Below are positions 8,041-17,861 of a DNA stretch of 64,000 nt, in pieces. Source of the stretch: Microbacteriaceae bacterium (GTDB lineage Bacteria > Actinomycetota > Actinomycetes > Actinomycetales > Microbacteriaceae). The position numbers and the translations under genes are program-made. Location: positions 1 through 64,000 of the forward strand of contig JANXTR010000038.1 in assembly GCA_025352325.1 (NCBI GenBank), in the 5' to 3' direction. The notes beneath the pieces were generated by a model, which had not been told where the DNA came from, did no database searches, and saw nothing but the letters and a program-made list of their open reading frames with translations. Every line of letters begins with the position of its first letter. Position 1 is the first letter of the stretch.

Positions 8041-8056
8041 GAGTGAGTACTCACTC
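8041..8056. promoter_or_regulatory. Palindromic operator of the tetR-exporter operon
   Basis: GAGTGAGTACTCACTC is a perfect 16-bp palindrome followed by a further TCACTCA half-site. It lies just upstream of a -10 (TAGCAT, 8060-8065) that precedes the tetR GTG by 6 nt. TetR regulators of exporter operons commonly bind such a site over their own promoter, so autorepression is inferred. Confidence 0.65.
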
Positions 8057-8071
8057 ACTTAGCATGGTGGC

Positions 8072-8686
8072 GTGAGTCTGCCGACAGAAGTCGTGGTCGT
8101 CCGCACCCGTGCGCGCCCGATGTCGCCCGAGGAGCGGCGCTCCGCGATCCTGGATGCCGCCATCCCGCTGCTGCGCGAGAACGGTCGCGAGGTCTCCACC
8201 AAGCAGCTCGCCGAGGCGGCCGGAGTGGCGGAGGGCACGTTGTTCCGCGCCTTCGGCGACAAGGAGGCGATCATCGCCGCGGCGGTCGAGCGCTACTTCG
8301 ATCCGGAGCCGCTGCGCAACGCGCTCCGAGCGGTCGACCCCGCCGAGCCGACGGTCGACAAGATCCGTCAGGTTCTCGAACTGTTGGGCGTGCGCTTCGC
8401 TGGCGTCATCGGGTTCATGTCGGCACTGCGACACCAGGTCGAACCACCGCCTCGCCGGGAGCGCCCCGAGAGCGACTGGCTGGACATCCTCGCCAGCACC
8501 TTTCGGCGCGACGAGCTCGGTATCCCGGTCGAGACGCTCGGCTTCTACTTGCGTCTGCTGGCGTTCGGTGCGGCGATGCCGCCGATCACCTCGGCGCACG
8601 CGTTTACCCTCGATGAGCTGCTCGAACTTGTCACCCGCGGGGTGCTCCCGCCCGCGGCATCCGACTCAGAATCAGGGAAGGACTGA
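8072..8686 (+). CDS. TetR-family transcriptional regulator
   Basis: A 204-residue regulator with an N-terminal TetR helix-turn-helix (about residues 20-65: ILDAAIPLL, then STKQLAEAAGVAEGTLFRAF and GDKEAI) and a divergent helical ligand domain rich in hydrophobic residues. The GTG at 8072 is 6 nt after a TAGCAT -10, so translation is probably leaderless. Its stop is 2 nt before the first ABC exporter gene, so regulator and exporter form one operon controlled by the palindrome at 8041. This is the classic arrangement of a self-repressing efflux regulator released by the exported compound. The ligand cannot be read from the sequence. Confidence 0.92.
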   Translation: MSLPTEVVVVRTRARPMSPEERRSAILDAAIPLLRENGREVSTKQLAEAAGVAEGTLFRAFGDKEAIIAAAVERYFDPEPLRNALRAVDPAEPTVDKIRQVLELLGVRFAGVIGFMSALRHQVEPPPRRERPESDWLDILASTFRRDELGIPVETLGFYLRLLAFGAAMPPITSAHAFTLDELLELVTRGVLPPAASDSESGKD

Positions 8687-8688
8687 CC

Positions 8689-10422
8689 ATGCTCGGTCGT
8701 CTGCTCGTGAAGCACCTGCGCCCGTACTGGCCGCTGCTGCTCGGCGTCGTCGTGTTCCAGTTGGGCGGCTCGATCGCGTCGTTGTACCTGCCGACCCTGA
8801 ACGCCGACATCATCGATCAGGGGGTCGCGAAGGGCGACACCCACTACATCCTGCGCACTGGGATGACGATGCTCGTCATCACCTTCGGCCAGATCGTCTG
8901 CTCCGTGATCGCGGTCTACTTCGGTGCCCGCGCCGCCATGTCGCTCGGTCGCGACCTGCGTGGCAGCATCTTCCACCGCGTCGGCGAGTTCTCGGAGCGC
9001 GAGGTCAGCAAGTTCGGCGCCCCCTCGCTGATCACCCGCACCACCAACGACGTGCAGCAGGTGCAGATGCTCGTGCTGATGAGCTGCACGCTGCTGGTCT
9101 CCACCCCGATCCTCGCGATCGGCGGCGTCATCTTCGCGGTGCGACAGGATGCCACCCTCTCGTGGATCCTGGTCGTCGCGGTCCCCGTGCTGCTGGTCGG
9201 CATCGGGCTCATCATCACCCGGATGGTGCCCCAGTTCCGCAAGATGCAGACGCGGATCGACACGATCAACCGAGTGCTCCGTGAGCAGCTCACCGGCATC
9301 CGCGTGGTGCGCGCCTTCGTGCGGGAGCCGGTCGAGATCGCCCGGTTCGACGACGCCAACGCCGCGGTCACGGAGACCGCGCTGCGGGCCGGTCGGCTGT
9401 TCGCTTTGATGTTCCCGTTCGTGACGCTGATCCTCAACGTGTCGAGTGTCGCGGTGCTCTGGTTCGGCGGGCACCTGATCAATTCGGGGGATCTGCAGGT
9501 CGGATCGCTCGTCGCGTTCCTGAGCTACCTCATCCAGATCCTGATGGCCGTGATGATGGCGACCTTCATGGCGGTGCTGCTGCCGCGCGCCTCGGTCTCG
9601 GCCGACCGGATCGGCGAGGTGCTCGAGACCGAGCCGTCGGTCGTCGCGCCCGCGTCGCCCGTGACGATCCATGGTGCGGCGGGCCGTGTCGAGCTGCGCG
9701 GCGCGACCTTCTCGTACCCGGGTGCCGACCAGCCGGTGCTTCAGGCCGTCAGCTTCGTCGCCCTCCCGGGTACGACCACCGCGATCATCGGATCGACCGG
9801 CGCCGGCAAGACCACGCTCGTCAACCTGCTGCCGCGGCTCTTCGACGTGACGGGCGGCGCCGCGTTCATCGACGGTGTCGACGTGCGCGAGGTCGACCCC
9901 GAGGAGCTCTGGAGCCGGATCGGGCTGATCCCGCAGAAGCCGTACCTCTTCTCGGGCACGGTCGCCAGCAACCTCCGCTACGGCAGGCCCGACGCCACCG
10001 ATGACGAGCTCTGGCAGGCGCTCGAGATTGCCCAGGCCAAGGACTTCGTCTCGAAGATGAGCGAGCAGTTGGATGCCGCGATCGCTCAGGGCGGCACGAA
10101 CGTCTCGGGCGGGCAGCGACAACGCCTGGCCATCGCGAGAGCCCTGGTAAAACGGCCGGAGATCTACATCTTCGACGACTCCTTCTCGGCGCTCGACACG
10201 GCGACGGATGCCCGGCTCCGCGCCGCGCTCGACCGCGAGGTGAGCGACGCGACCCGCATCGTTGTGGCGCAACGGGTGAGCACCATCCTGGACGCCGACC
10301 AGATCGTGGTCCTCGAGGACGGCAAGGTGGTCGGCATTGGGACCCACGACGAGCTGCTGCTCTCCTCGGAGGAGTACGCCGAGATCGTGCAGAGCCAGCT
10401 CTCGATCGAGGAGGCGGCATGA
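8689..10422 (+). CDS. ABC exporter half-transporter, degenerate-site subunit
   Basis: A 577-residue exporter subunit with an N-terminal six-helix transmembrane domain (about 1-310) and a C-terminal ATPase domain (about 340-577). Walker A is [10 protein letters not shown] and the signature [11 protein letters not shown] is intact, but Walker B ends IYIFDD, with Asp in place of the catalytic Glu, and the switch histidine is Gln (VAQRVSTI). These are the changes of the inactive-site partner in heterodimeric type IV exporters such as BmrC/BmrD or TM287/288. The second gene supplies the complementary features and overlaps it by 4 nt (ATGA). It sits in the cytoplasmic membrane; multidrug or lipid export is likely, substrate unknown. 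Confidence 0.94.
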   Translation: MLGRLLVKHLRPYWPLLLGVVVFQLGGSIASLYLPTLNADIIDQGVAKGDTHYILRTGMTMLVITFGQIVCSVIAVYFGARAAMSLGRDLRGSIFHRVGEFSEREVSKFGAPSLITRTTNDVQQVQMLVLMSCTLLVSTPILAIGGVIFAVRQDATLSWILVVAVPVLLVGIGLIITRMVPQFRKMQTRIDTINRVLREQLTGIRVVRAFVREPVEIARFDDANAAVTETALRAGRLFALMFPFVTLILNVSSVAVLWFGGHLINSGDLQVGSLVAFLSYLIQILMAVMMATFMAVLLPRASVSADRIGEVLETEPSVVAPASPVTIHGAAGRVELRGATFSYPGADQPVLQAVSFVALPGTTTAIIGSTGAGKTTLVNLLPRLFDVTGGAAFIDGVDVREVDPEELWSRIGLIPQKPYLFSGTVASNLRYGRPDATDDELWQALEIAQAKDFVSKMSEQLDAAIAQGGTNVSGGQRQRLAIARALVKRPEIYIFDDSFSALDTATDARLRAALDREVSDATRIVVAQRVSTILDADQIVVLEDGKVVGIGTHDELLLSSEEYAEIVQSQLSIEEAA

Positions 10423-12425
10423 GCACCGCAGGAGACGCGGCCACCGCGACGAACACCGCGCCCGCGTCGAACCCGCGGCCAGCCGGGCCACCGCAGCCCG
10501 TGCGGCGCGGCCCCGGCGGGGGAGGGCCGTTCGGCGGGATGCAGGGTCCCGTCGAGAAGGCCATGACGTTCGGCCCGTCGGCGAAGCGCCTGCTCGGCCG
10601 TCTCCTGCCGGAGCGCGCCATGATCGTCGGCGTCGTGCTGCTCGGTGTGGTGAGCGTCGCGCTCAGCGTGCTCGGGCCGAAGATCCTCGGAAACGCGACC
10701 ACGATCATCTTCACCGGCGTGATGTCGGGTACCGGCGTCGACTTCCCCAGCCTGGAGATCGTTCTCGGGACGGTGTTGCTGCTCTACGTGTTCTCGTCGG
10801 TGTTCGCGTGGATGCAGGCCTACCTGCTGAACGGGGTCACGCAGCGCACCGTGTTCCGGCTACGCCGCGACGTGGAGGCGAAGATCCACCGCCTGCCGCT
10901 GACCTACTTCGACAAGACGCCGCGGGGCGAACTGCTGAGCCGCGTCACCAACGACATCGACAACATCTCGCAGAGCCTGCAGCAGACCATGAGCCAGCTG
11001 ATCGTCTCGTTGCTGACCGTGATCGGTGTGCTGGTGATGATGTTCCTCATCTCGCCGCTGCTCGCCCTGATCGCGCTCGTCACGGTGCCCCTCACGCTCG
11101 GGATCGTCGCGGTGATCGGCAAGCGCTCCCAGAAGCAGTTTGTGGCGCAGTGGTCGCACACAGGCGCGCTCAACGCGCAGATCGAGGAGGGCTACAGCGG
11201 ACACTCGCTCGTCAAGGTGTTCGGACGCCACAAGGAGGTCGAGGCCCGCTTCGCCGAGAAGAACGAGCAACTCTACCAGGCGAGCTTCGGCGCCCAGTTC
11301 GTGAGCGGCTTGATCATGCCGTCCACCATGTTCGTCGGCAACCTTGTCTACGTCGCCATCGCGGTGGCGGGCGGGTTGCAGGTGGCGAGCGGTGCCATCA
11401 GCATCGGTGACGTGCAGGCATTCATCCAGTACTCGCGGCAGTTCTCGCAGCCGCTCTCGCAGCTCGGGTCGATGGCCAACCTGCTCCAGTCGGGCGTGGC
11501 CAGCGCCGAGCGCGTGTTCGAGCTGCTCGACGCCCCGGAGCAGACGCCGGATGCCGCCCCGCCTCAGTCGCCAACGACCCACACCGGGCGGCTCGAGTTC
11601 GAGCACGTGTCGTTCGCCTACGACCCGGCGAAGCCTCTCATCGACGACCTGTCGCTCGTGGCCCAACCCGGACAGACGGTCGCCGTCGTCGGCCCGACCG
11701 GCGCCGGCAAGACCACGCTGGTGAACCTGATTATGCGCTTCTATGAGTTGGATGCCGGTCGCATCACCGTCGACGGAGTCGACATCGCCGAGATGACCCG
11801 CGCCGACCTCCGCTCCCGGACGGGCATGGTGCTGCAGGACACCTGGCTGTTCGGCGGCACGATCCGAGCGAACATCGCGTACGGACGCACCGACGCCACC
11901 GAGGACGAGATCCACGCGGCGGCCGAGGCCGCGTACGTCGATCGCTTCGTCCACTCGCTGCCGGACGGCTACGACACCGTTCTGGATGACGAGGCCGGCA
12001 ACATCAGCGCGGGTGAGAAGCAGCTCATCACGATCGCGCGGGCGTTCCTCGCGCGGCCGAGCGTGCTCATCTTGGACGAGGCGACCAGCTCCGTCGACAC
12101 CCGCACCGAGCTGCTCGTGCAGCGCGCCATGAGTGCCCTCCGCCGCGACCGCACCAGCTTCGTGATCGCCCATCGGCTGTCGACGATCCGGGATGCCGAC
12201 GTCATCCTGGTGATGGAGAACGGCGCGATCGTGGAGCAGGGCACCCACGACGAGCTGCTGGCGAAGCGCGGTGCATACGCCCGGCTCTACGAGGCGCAGT
12301 TCGCCGCGCCGACCGAGGAGGAGCAGCCCGACGCCCCCGAGCCGCGTGTGCTGCAGCCCTCGGCCGTCGCGCTGGCGCGCGAGGCGGTCGATGCCGAACT
12401 CGAGGTCACCGACGCGGTCGACTGA
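10419..12425 (+). CDS. ABC exporter half-transporter, catalytic-site subunit
   Basis: A 668-residue partner of the preceding gene. An extra N-terminal cytoplasmic segment of about 60 residues, rich in Pro, Gly and Ala, comes before the six-helix transmembrane domain (about 65-370) and the ATPase domain (about 395-640), with a 30-residue acidic tail. Walker [11 protein letters not shown], Walker [11 protein letters not shown] with the catalytic Glu, and the switch His (VIAHRLSTI) are canonical, but the signature is degenerate (NISAGEKQL). Combined with the partner's intact signature and broken Walker B, the heterodimer has one hydrolytic and one non-hydrolytic site. It is translationally coupled to the first subunit. 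Drug or lipid efflux under TetR control is inferred. Confidence 0.94.
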   Translation: MSTAGDAATATNTAPASNPRPAGPPQPVRRGPGGGGPFGGMQGPVEKAMTFGPSAKRLLGRLLPERAMIVGVVLLGVVSVALSVLGPKILGNATTIIFTGVMSGTGVDFPSLEIVLGTVLLLYVFSSVFAWMQAYLLNGVTQRTVFRLRRDVEAKIHRLPLTYFDKTPRGELLSRVTNDIDNISQSLQQTMSQLIVSLLTVIGVLVMMFLISPLLALIALVTVPLTLGIVAVIGKRSQKQFVAQWSHTGALNAQIEEGYSGHSLVKVFGRHKEVEARFAEKNEQLYQASFGAQFVSGLIMPSTMFVGNLVYVAIAVAGGLQVASGAISIGDVQAFIQYSRQFSQPLSQLGSMANLLQSGVASAERVFELLDAPEQTPDAAPPQSPTTHTGRLEFEHVSFAYDPAKPLIDDLSLVAQPGQTVAVVGPTGAGKTTLVNLIMRFYELDAGRITVDGVDIAEMTRADLRSRTGMVLQDTWLFGGTIRANIAYGRTDATEDEIHAAAEAAYVDRFVHSLPDGYDTVLDDEAGNISAGEKQLITIARAFLARPSVLILDEATSSVDTRTELLVQRAMSALRRDRTSFVIAHRLSTIRDADVILVMENGAIVEQGTHDELLAKRGAYARLYEAQFAAPTEEEQPDAPEPRVLQPSAVALAREAVDAELEVTDAVD

Positions 12426-12454
12426 CGCTGCCGTGCGGTGAACTGCGACGGGTG

Positions 12455-12469
12455 GCGCGTCTCACGCGC
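12455..12469. terminator. Possible terminator hairpin between convergent genes
   Basis: In the 110-bp gap between the exporter operon and rmuC, which converge, GCGCGT-CTC-ACGCGC forms a short GC-rich stem-loop without a T-tract. It could end transcription on both strands. Nothing else is recognisable in the gap. Confidence 0.3.
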
Positions 12470-12535
12470 GCAACTCGCCAACCGCGACCGTTCGGGGCCG
12501 CCGCACGGAGCATGGGCGACGCGGGATGCCGAGAA

Positions 12536-13924
12536 CTAGGCGGAACGGCGCTTCGTATCGAGGTCGTCGGGTGGCGTCGCAAGGCCGAGATCGAGCTCGT
12601 CCCGGCCCACGCCGGTCTCATCCAGCGCCGCAAGCTCGGCGTGCACCAGCTCGGGCTGGCTGAGCTGCTTCGGGCGCTCGTCCACCTGCACGGGCGTGCC
12701 GATGACCTTCGACTCGTCGAGCGCGTCGAGCTTGCGGGCCGTCACGAGCACGCGCTGCTCGAGGGAGCTGGCGAAGTTGTTGTAGCTGGTGACCGTCGAC
12801 TCGATCGAGCGGCGCAGCTTGTCGGCGTGGTCCGAGAGCGTGGCGAGCCGCGAGTAGAGCTCCTTGCCGAGGTCGAACAGCTTCTTCGCGTCTTCGGTCA
12901 GCACGTCCTGCTGCCAGGTGAAGGCGATGGTCTTGAGCAGTGCCCAGAGCGTGACCGGGTTGGCGAGGATGATGCGCTTCGAGAACGCGTACTCCATGAG
13001 GTTGGGGTCGGCCTCCATCGCGGCCGCGAGCAGCGGCTCGTTCGGGATGAACGCGATCGTAAAGTCGGGGCTGGCCGCGAGTCCGGTCCAGTAGGTCTTG
13101 GAGGCCAGGGCATCCACGTGGCTCTTCACCTGCTTGGCGTGCTGCAGCAGCAGGCGACCGCGCGCCGCCTCCTGGTCGCCGGTGGCGCTTGACGGGATCG
13201 CGCTCGCCTCGATGTACGAGTTGTACGGCACCTTGGCGTCGACGGGGATCGACTTGCCCCCCGGCAGGTTGATCACCATGTCGGGGCGCCGGGTGCCGCT
13301 CTCGGACTCGATCGTGGACTGCACCGTGAAATCGACGCGATTCACCAGACCGGCGGACTCGACCAGGGTGCGAAGCTGCGTCTCGCCCCACACGCCGCGG
13401 GTGGCATTGTTGCGCAGGGCGGACGCGAGCGACTCGGCCGTAGCCCGTAGCCGCTCCTCGGACTCGGTCGCGGTCTTCAGCTGCTGGCTGAGCTCGCCGT
13501 GCTGCTGCGAGCGCTGCGTCTCGAGCTCGGTGACCTTTTGCTGCATGTTCGACAGGGTCTCTTTCACGGGGGCCAGCGCCTGCAGCACCTTGCTCTCGTC
13601 GCGCTCCGCCTCGGCGCGCTTCTGCGCGTCCAGCCGTTCGCGCTCGAGCAGGTCGCGGTACTGCTGCTGCGCGACCGTCAACTGCTCGCGCAGCCCTGCC
13701 AGGGTCGCGTCGGCGGCGGCCAGCTGCGAGCTCACTTCGGCGCGGGCGGCGGCCTCCTGAGCGCGCAACTCGGCCAGCAACTGGGCGTGGCGTGCCTCCA
13801 GGATCGCGGGGTCGGCATCCGCTGAGGACGTCGCGCGACGCGAGGAGGCCAGCAAGCCGCTGATGACCGCGCCGAGCACGACACCGAGTGTCAGACCGAG
13901 CAGGAGGGAGACGATGGGATCCAT
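12536..13924 (-). CDS. rmuC: DNA recombination protein RmuC homologue
   Basis: A 462-residue protein of the RmuC family, which limits recombination at inverted repeats and contains a PD-(D/E)XK-like nuclease core. One N-terminal membrane-spanning segment (residues 4-26) is followed by a long coiled coil rich in Ala, Glu, Gln and Arg (about 40-180), then the conserved core with GVWGETQLRTLVESAGL, RPDMVINLPGGKSIPVDAKVP and PDFTIAFIPNEPL. The ATG at 13924 is 6 nt after a GACACT -10, indicating a leaderless mRNA. It follows the gamma-glutamyltransferase gene by 72 bp on the same strand. Its nuclease activity is inferred from the fold. Confidence 0.93.
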   Translation of the reverse strand: MDPIVSLLLGLTLGVVLGAVISGLLASSRRATSSADADPAILEARHAQLLAELRAQEAAARAEVSSQLAAADATLAGLREQLTVAQQQYRDLLERERLDAQKRAEAERDESKVLQALAPVKETLSNMQQKVTELETQRSQQHGELSQQLKTATESEERLRATAESLASALRNNATRGVWGETQLRTLVESAGLVNRVDFTVQSTIESESGTRRPDMVINLPGGKSIPVDAKVPYNSYIEASAIPSSATGDQEAARGRLLLQHAKQVKSHVDALASKTYWTGLAASPDFTIAFIPNEPLLAAAMEADPNLMEYAFSKRIILANPVTLWALLKTIAFTWQQDVLTEDAKKLFDLGKELYSRLATLSDHADKLRRSIESTVTSYNNFASSLEQRVLVTARKLDALDESKVIGTPVQVDERPKQLSQPELVHAELAALDETGVGRDELDLGLATPPDDLDTKRRSA

Positions 13925-13996
13925 GTCGTCAGTGTCGCAGCGGCATCCGACAGCGAGGCGACGAACCGCCGCCGCGCGACCGCTCCGAGCTCGAAC

Positions 13997-15880
13997 TCAG
14001 CGACCGACCGCGTACCCCTGGGCTCCGCGCGGGTTGGCCGCCGCGAACACCAGCCCGGATGCCGGGTCGCGACCCACCATCGACAGGCGACCCTGCGTCC
14101 AGCCTCCGACCACCGACACCCGGTGACCGCGGATCACCAGCTCGGCCAGCACGTGCCGCCCGACCCGCCGCTCCACGACGAGTTCTCCCGGCGCCCAGAC
14201 CCGCGGTTCGAACGACGACATGTGGGATGCCGTGTGCGACATCGGGGCGTCGATCGCCTGCTGCGGTGAGTAGCCGCCGACGATCCGGCGCAGCAGGTAA
14301 AGCAGCTGCCACTGGTCCTGCTGGTCGCCGCCGGGCGTGCCGAGGGTCTCCACCGGGAGGCCGTCGCGCAGCAGCAGCGTGGGCGACAGGGTGGTGCGCG
14401 GCCGGCGACCGGGGGCGAGGGCGGAGGGGGATGCGTCATCCAGCCACGTCATCTGCAGGCGGCTGCCGAGGCAGAAGCCGAGCTCCGGGATGTACGGAGA
14501 GGACTGCAGCCAGCCCCCCGACGGTGTCGCCGAGATCATGTTTCCGTGCCGGTCGACGACGTCGAGGTGGCAGGTGTCCCCGCGGCCGGCGCCGGCGCTC
14601 GCGAGGGCCTGCGCCACGGTGCCGTCCGGGACCGGGTTCTCGGCGGCGGGCGGGTCATCCTGCCGAGCGCGCGGCTCCTCGACCGTCGGCTCCCCCGAGC
14701 CCGCCAACCCGTCGCTCGCCTCGCCGATCCGCAGCGGAGGCAGCCACGGCTCGCGTCCGCCGGGCCGCCCCGGCCGGAACTCCGACGACGCGGTCTCGCC
14801 GATCAGGGCGGCGCGCTCGCGGGCGTACTCGGGGTCGAGCAGCTCGGTCAGCGGCACGGACTCGGCGCCCGCGGCATCCCCGTACCAGGCGTCGCGGTCG
14901 GCCAAGGCGAGCTTCAGCGCCTCGGCGATGGTGTGGATGCCGATTGCCGTCGAGGGGTCGAGTCGCGCGTCGGGAAAGGTGTCGAGGATCGCCAGCGCCT
15001 GCAGCAGTACCGGCCCCTGCCCCCACGGCCCGGTCTTCGCCAGGGTCGTGCCGCGGAACTCGAGGGTCACGGCGTCCTCCTCGAGCGGATCGAAGCCTGC
15101 GAGGTCGTCGGCCGTCAGAACGCCCGGCAGCTCGCGATCGAGGCTCGGCTGGTAGTGCGGCTCGGCCGCGAAGCGGGCGAGGGCGTCGGCGACGAAGCCG
15201 GTGCTCCAGGCATCCATCGCGGCGCGGATGCGGCCCTCGCGCGACTCGGCGCTCTGGCCGGCGTCGATCAGGGCCTCGAGCGTGCGGGCGTACGGCTCGT
15301 TGGTGACGAGCTCGCCGGGCCGCGGCATCCGGCCGTCGGGGACCCACTGGGCGGCCGAGGTGGGCCAGTGCTGCGAGAACAGCTCCTGCACGGCACCGAT
15401 CGTGCGAACCGCCGAGGCGAGGATCGGATGCCCGATCCGCGCGTACCCGATGGCGAACGCGAGCACGTCGGCGAGCTCCCAGCTGCCGCGGGTCTCGAGC
15501 AGACGCAGCCACGAAGCCACCGCTCCCGGAACGGCGGCCGCGAGCACCCCGCTGCCGGGTATCTCGTCGAACCCGGCCTCGCGGTAGTGCTCGATCGTCG
15601 CTCCGGCGGGCGCGGTGCCCTGCCCCACGATGACACGCGGCGTGGGGTCGTCCGCCGTCGCGTAGATCGCGCAGAGGTCACCGCCCGGTCCGTTCAGGTG
15701 CGGCTCGACGACGTGCAGTACGAACGCGGCGGCGACCGCGGCGTCGAAGGCGTTGCCGTTGCGCTCGAGCACGGCCTGGGCCGTCGCGCTCGCGATCCAG
15801 TGGGTGGAGGCGGCCATGCCGAAGGTGCCCTGAAGGTCGGGGCGGGTGCGGAACTGGTCCGGCTGAGTGAACCCGGTCAT
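13997..15880 (-). CDS. Gamma-glutamyltransferase family Ntn-hydrolase
   Basis: A 627-residue member of the gamma-glutamyltranspeptidase family, which cleaves itself before a threonine nucleophile to form two subunits. The likely nucleophile is Thr436 in GRGDTCHLDVVDRHGN; NGPGGDLCAIY and the small-subunit TLSPTLLLRDG and GTPGGDQQDQ segments are also recognisable. There is no signal peptide, unlike periplasmic GGTs that process glutathione, and the segment between the large- and small-subunit parts (about 380-430) is long and low in complexity. Actinobacterial cytosolic members may act on other gamma-glutamyl or acyl-amide compounds. The ATG at 15880 is 6 nt after TAGTTT (leaderless). Exact substrate unknown. 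Confidence 0.88.
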   Translation of the reverse strand: MTGFTQPDQFRTRPDLQGTFGMAASTHWIASATAQAVLERNGNAFDAAVAAAFVLHVVEPHLNGPGGDLCAIYATADDPTPRVIVGQGTAPAGATIEHYREAGFDEIPGSGVLAAAVPGAVASWLRLLETRGSWELADVLAFAIGYARIGHPILASAVRTIGAVQELFSQHWPTSAAQWVPDGRMPRPGELVTNEPYARTLEALIDAGQSAESREGRIRAAMDAWSTGFVADALARFAAEPHYQPSLDRELPGVLTADDLAGFDPLEEDAVTLEFRGTTLAKTGPWGQGPVLLQALAILDTFPDARLDPSTAIGIHTIAEALKLALADRDAWYGDAAGAESVPLTELLDPEYARERAALIGETASSEFRPGRPGGREPWLPPLRIGEASDGLAGSGEPTVEEPRARQDDPPAAENPVPDGTVAQALASAGAGRGDTCHLDVVDRHGNMISATPSGGWLQSSPYIPELGFCLGSRLQMTWLDDASPSALAPGRRPRTTLSPTLLLRDGLPVETLGTPGGDQQDQWQLLYLLRRIVGGYSPQQAIDAPMSHTASHMSSFEPRVWAPGELVVERRVGRHVLAELVIRGHRVSVVGGWTQGRLSMVGRDPASGLVFAAANPRGAQGYAVGR

Positions 15881-15931
15881 CCGTCCAAACTACGCGCTGG
15901 GGGGCGAACCGGCGCCGAGATCCGCAGACGG

Positions 15932-17152
15932 TCAGGCGGCGTCGAGCCTCGCGCGCGCCCGTGCGGGCCGGCGGGGCCGGCGGGCGAGCACCGGGGCCGC
16001 GATCCGGGTGAGCGGATGCTGCACCAGCGCCGAGAGCCGTGCACCGCCCCGGCAGAGCGCCACGAACAGCCTCCGACCGCGCCGTGTGTGTGCGAGAAAA
16101 CGGTGCAGCGGAACGGGGAATCGCTCGAGCACCGTCAGCATCGCGGCGCCGGCCACGAGGTCGGGAGCCAGCTCGCGCTCCACCGCCGCGACGTAGCCGA
16201 CGAGCGCCAGATCGCGGGCGGCGAGGTCCCCGGTGCGGGCGGCGGCCGCCGCAGACGCCGCCGCGGCACCCGCCATCGCCCCGGAGCGCAGCGCGAACGA
16301 GATGCCCTCCCGTGTCCACGGCTCCAGCAGCCCGGCGGCCTCGCCAGCCACCAGCACCGGCCCGCGCCGGAGCGGTGAGGTGCGGGACCGCCAGCGGGTC
16401 AGGTGGCCGGATTCGCGCAGCCGCGTCGCGCCCGCGAGGCCGAGCTGGCGCAGCCAGAGCTCGAGGTACGCGCGCGTGGCGTCCGGCACTCCGGTGCGCT
16501 GGATGACGCCGATCGTGAGGGAGTCGTGCTTCGGAAAGAGCCACGCGTAGGCCCCGGCGTCCTTCCCCCAGTCGAATAGGGCGGTCGACGCCCACTCGTG
16601 GTCGATCGCCTCGACCTCCACCTCGAGTCCAAGGTCGGATCCCGCGAACTCCACGCCCACGTAACCGCTCGTCCGTCCGCTCGAGCCGTCGGCGCCGACC
16701 ACCACTCGGGCGAGCAGCACCCCGTCGGATCCGTCGCCGCCCAACCGCAGCCGGATCCCCTCGGGCGCCTCCTCGAGCCCCCGCATCGCGGTCGCGTCCC
16801 GGAACTCCACACCCGCCGCGGCCGCCGCATCCACCAGCGCCTGATCGAAGCGCTCCCGCTGCACCATGGCGAGGAACGGCTCGTCGGCGTGCAGCATGAC
16901 CCGGTCGCCGCCCTCGCGGCTCAGCCCGAACTCGGTGATGTCGGCCTCGAAGGTCGCGCGCGCCGCATTCGGCATCGCGCGCAGCGACCGCCCGGTGATG
17001 CCGCCGCCGCAGGTCTTATAGCGGGGGAACGCCGCCCGGTCGATCAGCAGTACGCGCGCACCCGCCTCCGCGGCGACACGGGCGGCCGTCGAGCCGGCGG
17101 GCCCGGCGCCGACCACGATGACGTCCCAGATGTCGAGGTCGGCGTCACTCAT
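15932..17152 (-). CDS. Geranylgeranyl-reductase family FAD-dependent oxidoreductase
   Basis: A 406-residue flavoprotein. The N-terminal Rossmann motif VIVVGAGPAGSTAA binds the FAD adenine, RYKTCGGGITG follows, and VVVGADGSSG and the second FAD motif GPVLVAGEAAGLLEPWTREG are in place, as in the geranylgeranyl reductase / menaquinone-reductase branch. Family members saturate isoprenoid double bonds in menaquinone side chains, polyprenyl phosphates or archaeal lipids; for an actinobacterium, menaquinone or polyprenol saturation is the best guess. The C-terminal 40 residues are Arg- and Ala-rich. The ATG at 17152 is 6 nt after TAGTCT (leaderless). It is not beside other menaquinone genes here, so the substrate stays open. 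Confidence 0.88.
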   Translation of the reverse strand: MSDADLDIWDVIVVGAGPAGSTAARVAAEAGARVLLIDRAAFPRYKTCGGGITGRSLRAMPNAARATFEADITEFGLSREGGDRVMLHADEPFLAMVQRERFDQALVDAAAAAGVEFRDATAMRGLEEAPEGIRLRLGGDGSDGVLLARVVVGADGSSGRTSGYVGVEFAGSDLGLEVEVEAIDHEWASTALFDWGKDAGAYAWLFPKHDSLTIGVIQRTGVPDATRAYLELWLRQLGLAGATRLRESGHLTRWRSRTSPLRRGPVLVAGEAAGLLEPWTREGISFALRSGAMAGAAAASAAAAARTGDLAARDLALVGYVAAVERELAPDLVAGAAMLTVLERFPVPLHRFLAHTRRGRRLFVALCRGGARLSALVQHPLTRIAAPVLARRPRRPARARARLDAA

Positions 17153-17200
17153 GCAGCGAGACTAACCCCGCCGTGCCGGGCGGGAACTCGGAGCGGCTCC

Positions 17201-17791
17201 TCAGCTCGCGGCAGCCGCGACGACCGGCACGGTCGCGCTCAGTCGAACGCCCGCCAAGCCGGACAGCTCGACCAGGTCGATCGCGCCCCAGCGGTCGGCC
17301 GCGTGGATCATTATCGCGGCGCAGGCCTCGGAATCGGCGACCGCGTCGTGGTGCACGAAGCTGTCGAAACCGGCGGCCATCGCTGCCAGCGGCAGGCGGT
17401 ATGAGTCGAGCGTGTAGGTCTTGCGAGCCAGCTGCAGGCTGCACATGTAGGAATAGCTGGGCGTCGCGATTCCGGTAGCCGCGCAGGCCGCCTTGATGAC
17501 GCCCATGTCGAAGCCCGCGTTGTGGGCGACCAGGATGTCGTTCTCGCAGAAGGCCATCAGGTCGACGAGCTGCTCCGGCCAGCTCGGGGCGCCCTCGACC
17601 ATCTCGGGCGTGATCCCGTGGATGCGCACGTTCCAGTCGACGAAGTGGTCGTGCCCGAACGGCGGCTGGATGAACCACCCGATCCGGTCGACGACCTGGC
17701 CGTCGCGGACCTTCACCAGCCCGACCGAACACGCGCTGGCGGGTGAGCCGTTGGCCGTTTCGAAGTCGATGGCGGTGAAATCGAGGGGCAC
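17201..17791 (-). CDS. DEDDh 3'-5' exonuclease (DNA polymerase III epsilon-like)
   Basis: A 196-residue exonuclease-domain protein. The ExoI motif TAIDFETANG supplies the first Asp/Glu pair, VAHNAGFDMGV is ExoII, and HHDAVADSEACA is ExoIII with the general-base His, so all four acidic residues and the histidine of the DEDDh class are present. Members trim DNA or RNA 3' ends in replication, repair or RNA turnover; a stand-alone protein of this size is not necessarily the proofreading subunit. The GTG at 17791 starts the conserved domain at the proper place; a longer frame upstream would run into ychF, which is divergent 70 bp away. A weak -10 (GAGAGT) lies 6 nt before the start. Confidence 0.9.
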   Translation of the reverse strand: MPLDFTAIDFETANGSPASACSVGLVKVRDGQVVDRIGWFIQPPFGHDHFVDWNVRIHGITPEMVEGAPSWPEQLVDLMAFCENDILVAHNAGFDMGVIKAACAATGIATPSYSYMCSLQLARKTYTLDSYRLPLAAMAAGFDSFVHHDAVADSEACAAIMIHAADRWGAIDLVELSGLAGVRLSATVPVVAAAAS

Positions 17792-17861
17792 GTGCAGACT
17801 CTCGCACGGAGGTCCGACACAGCGGAAAGGCGCGCCGCTATCGCCGGTACGCTTGACCCCC

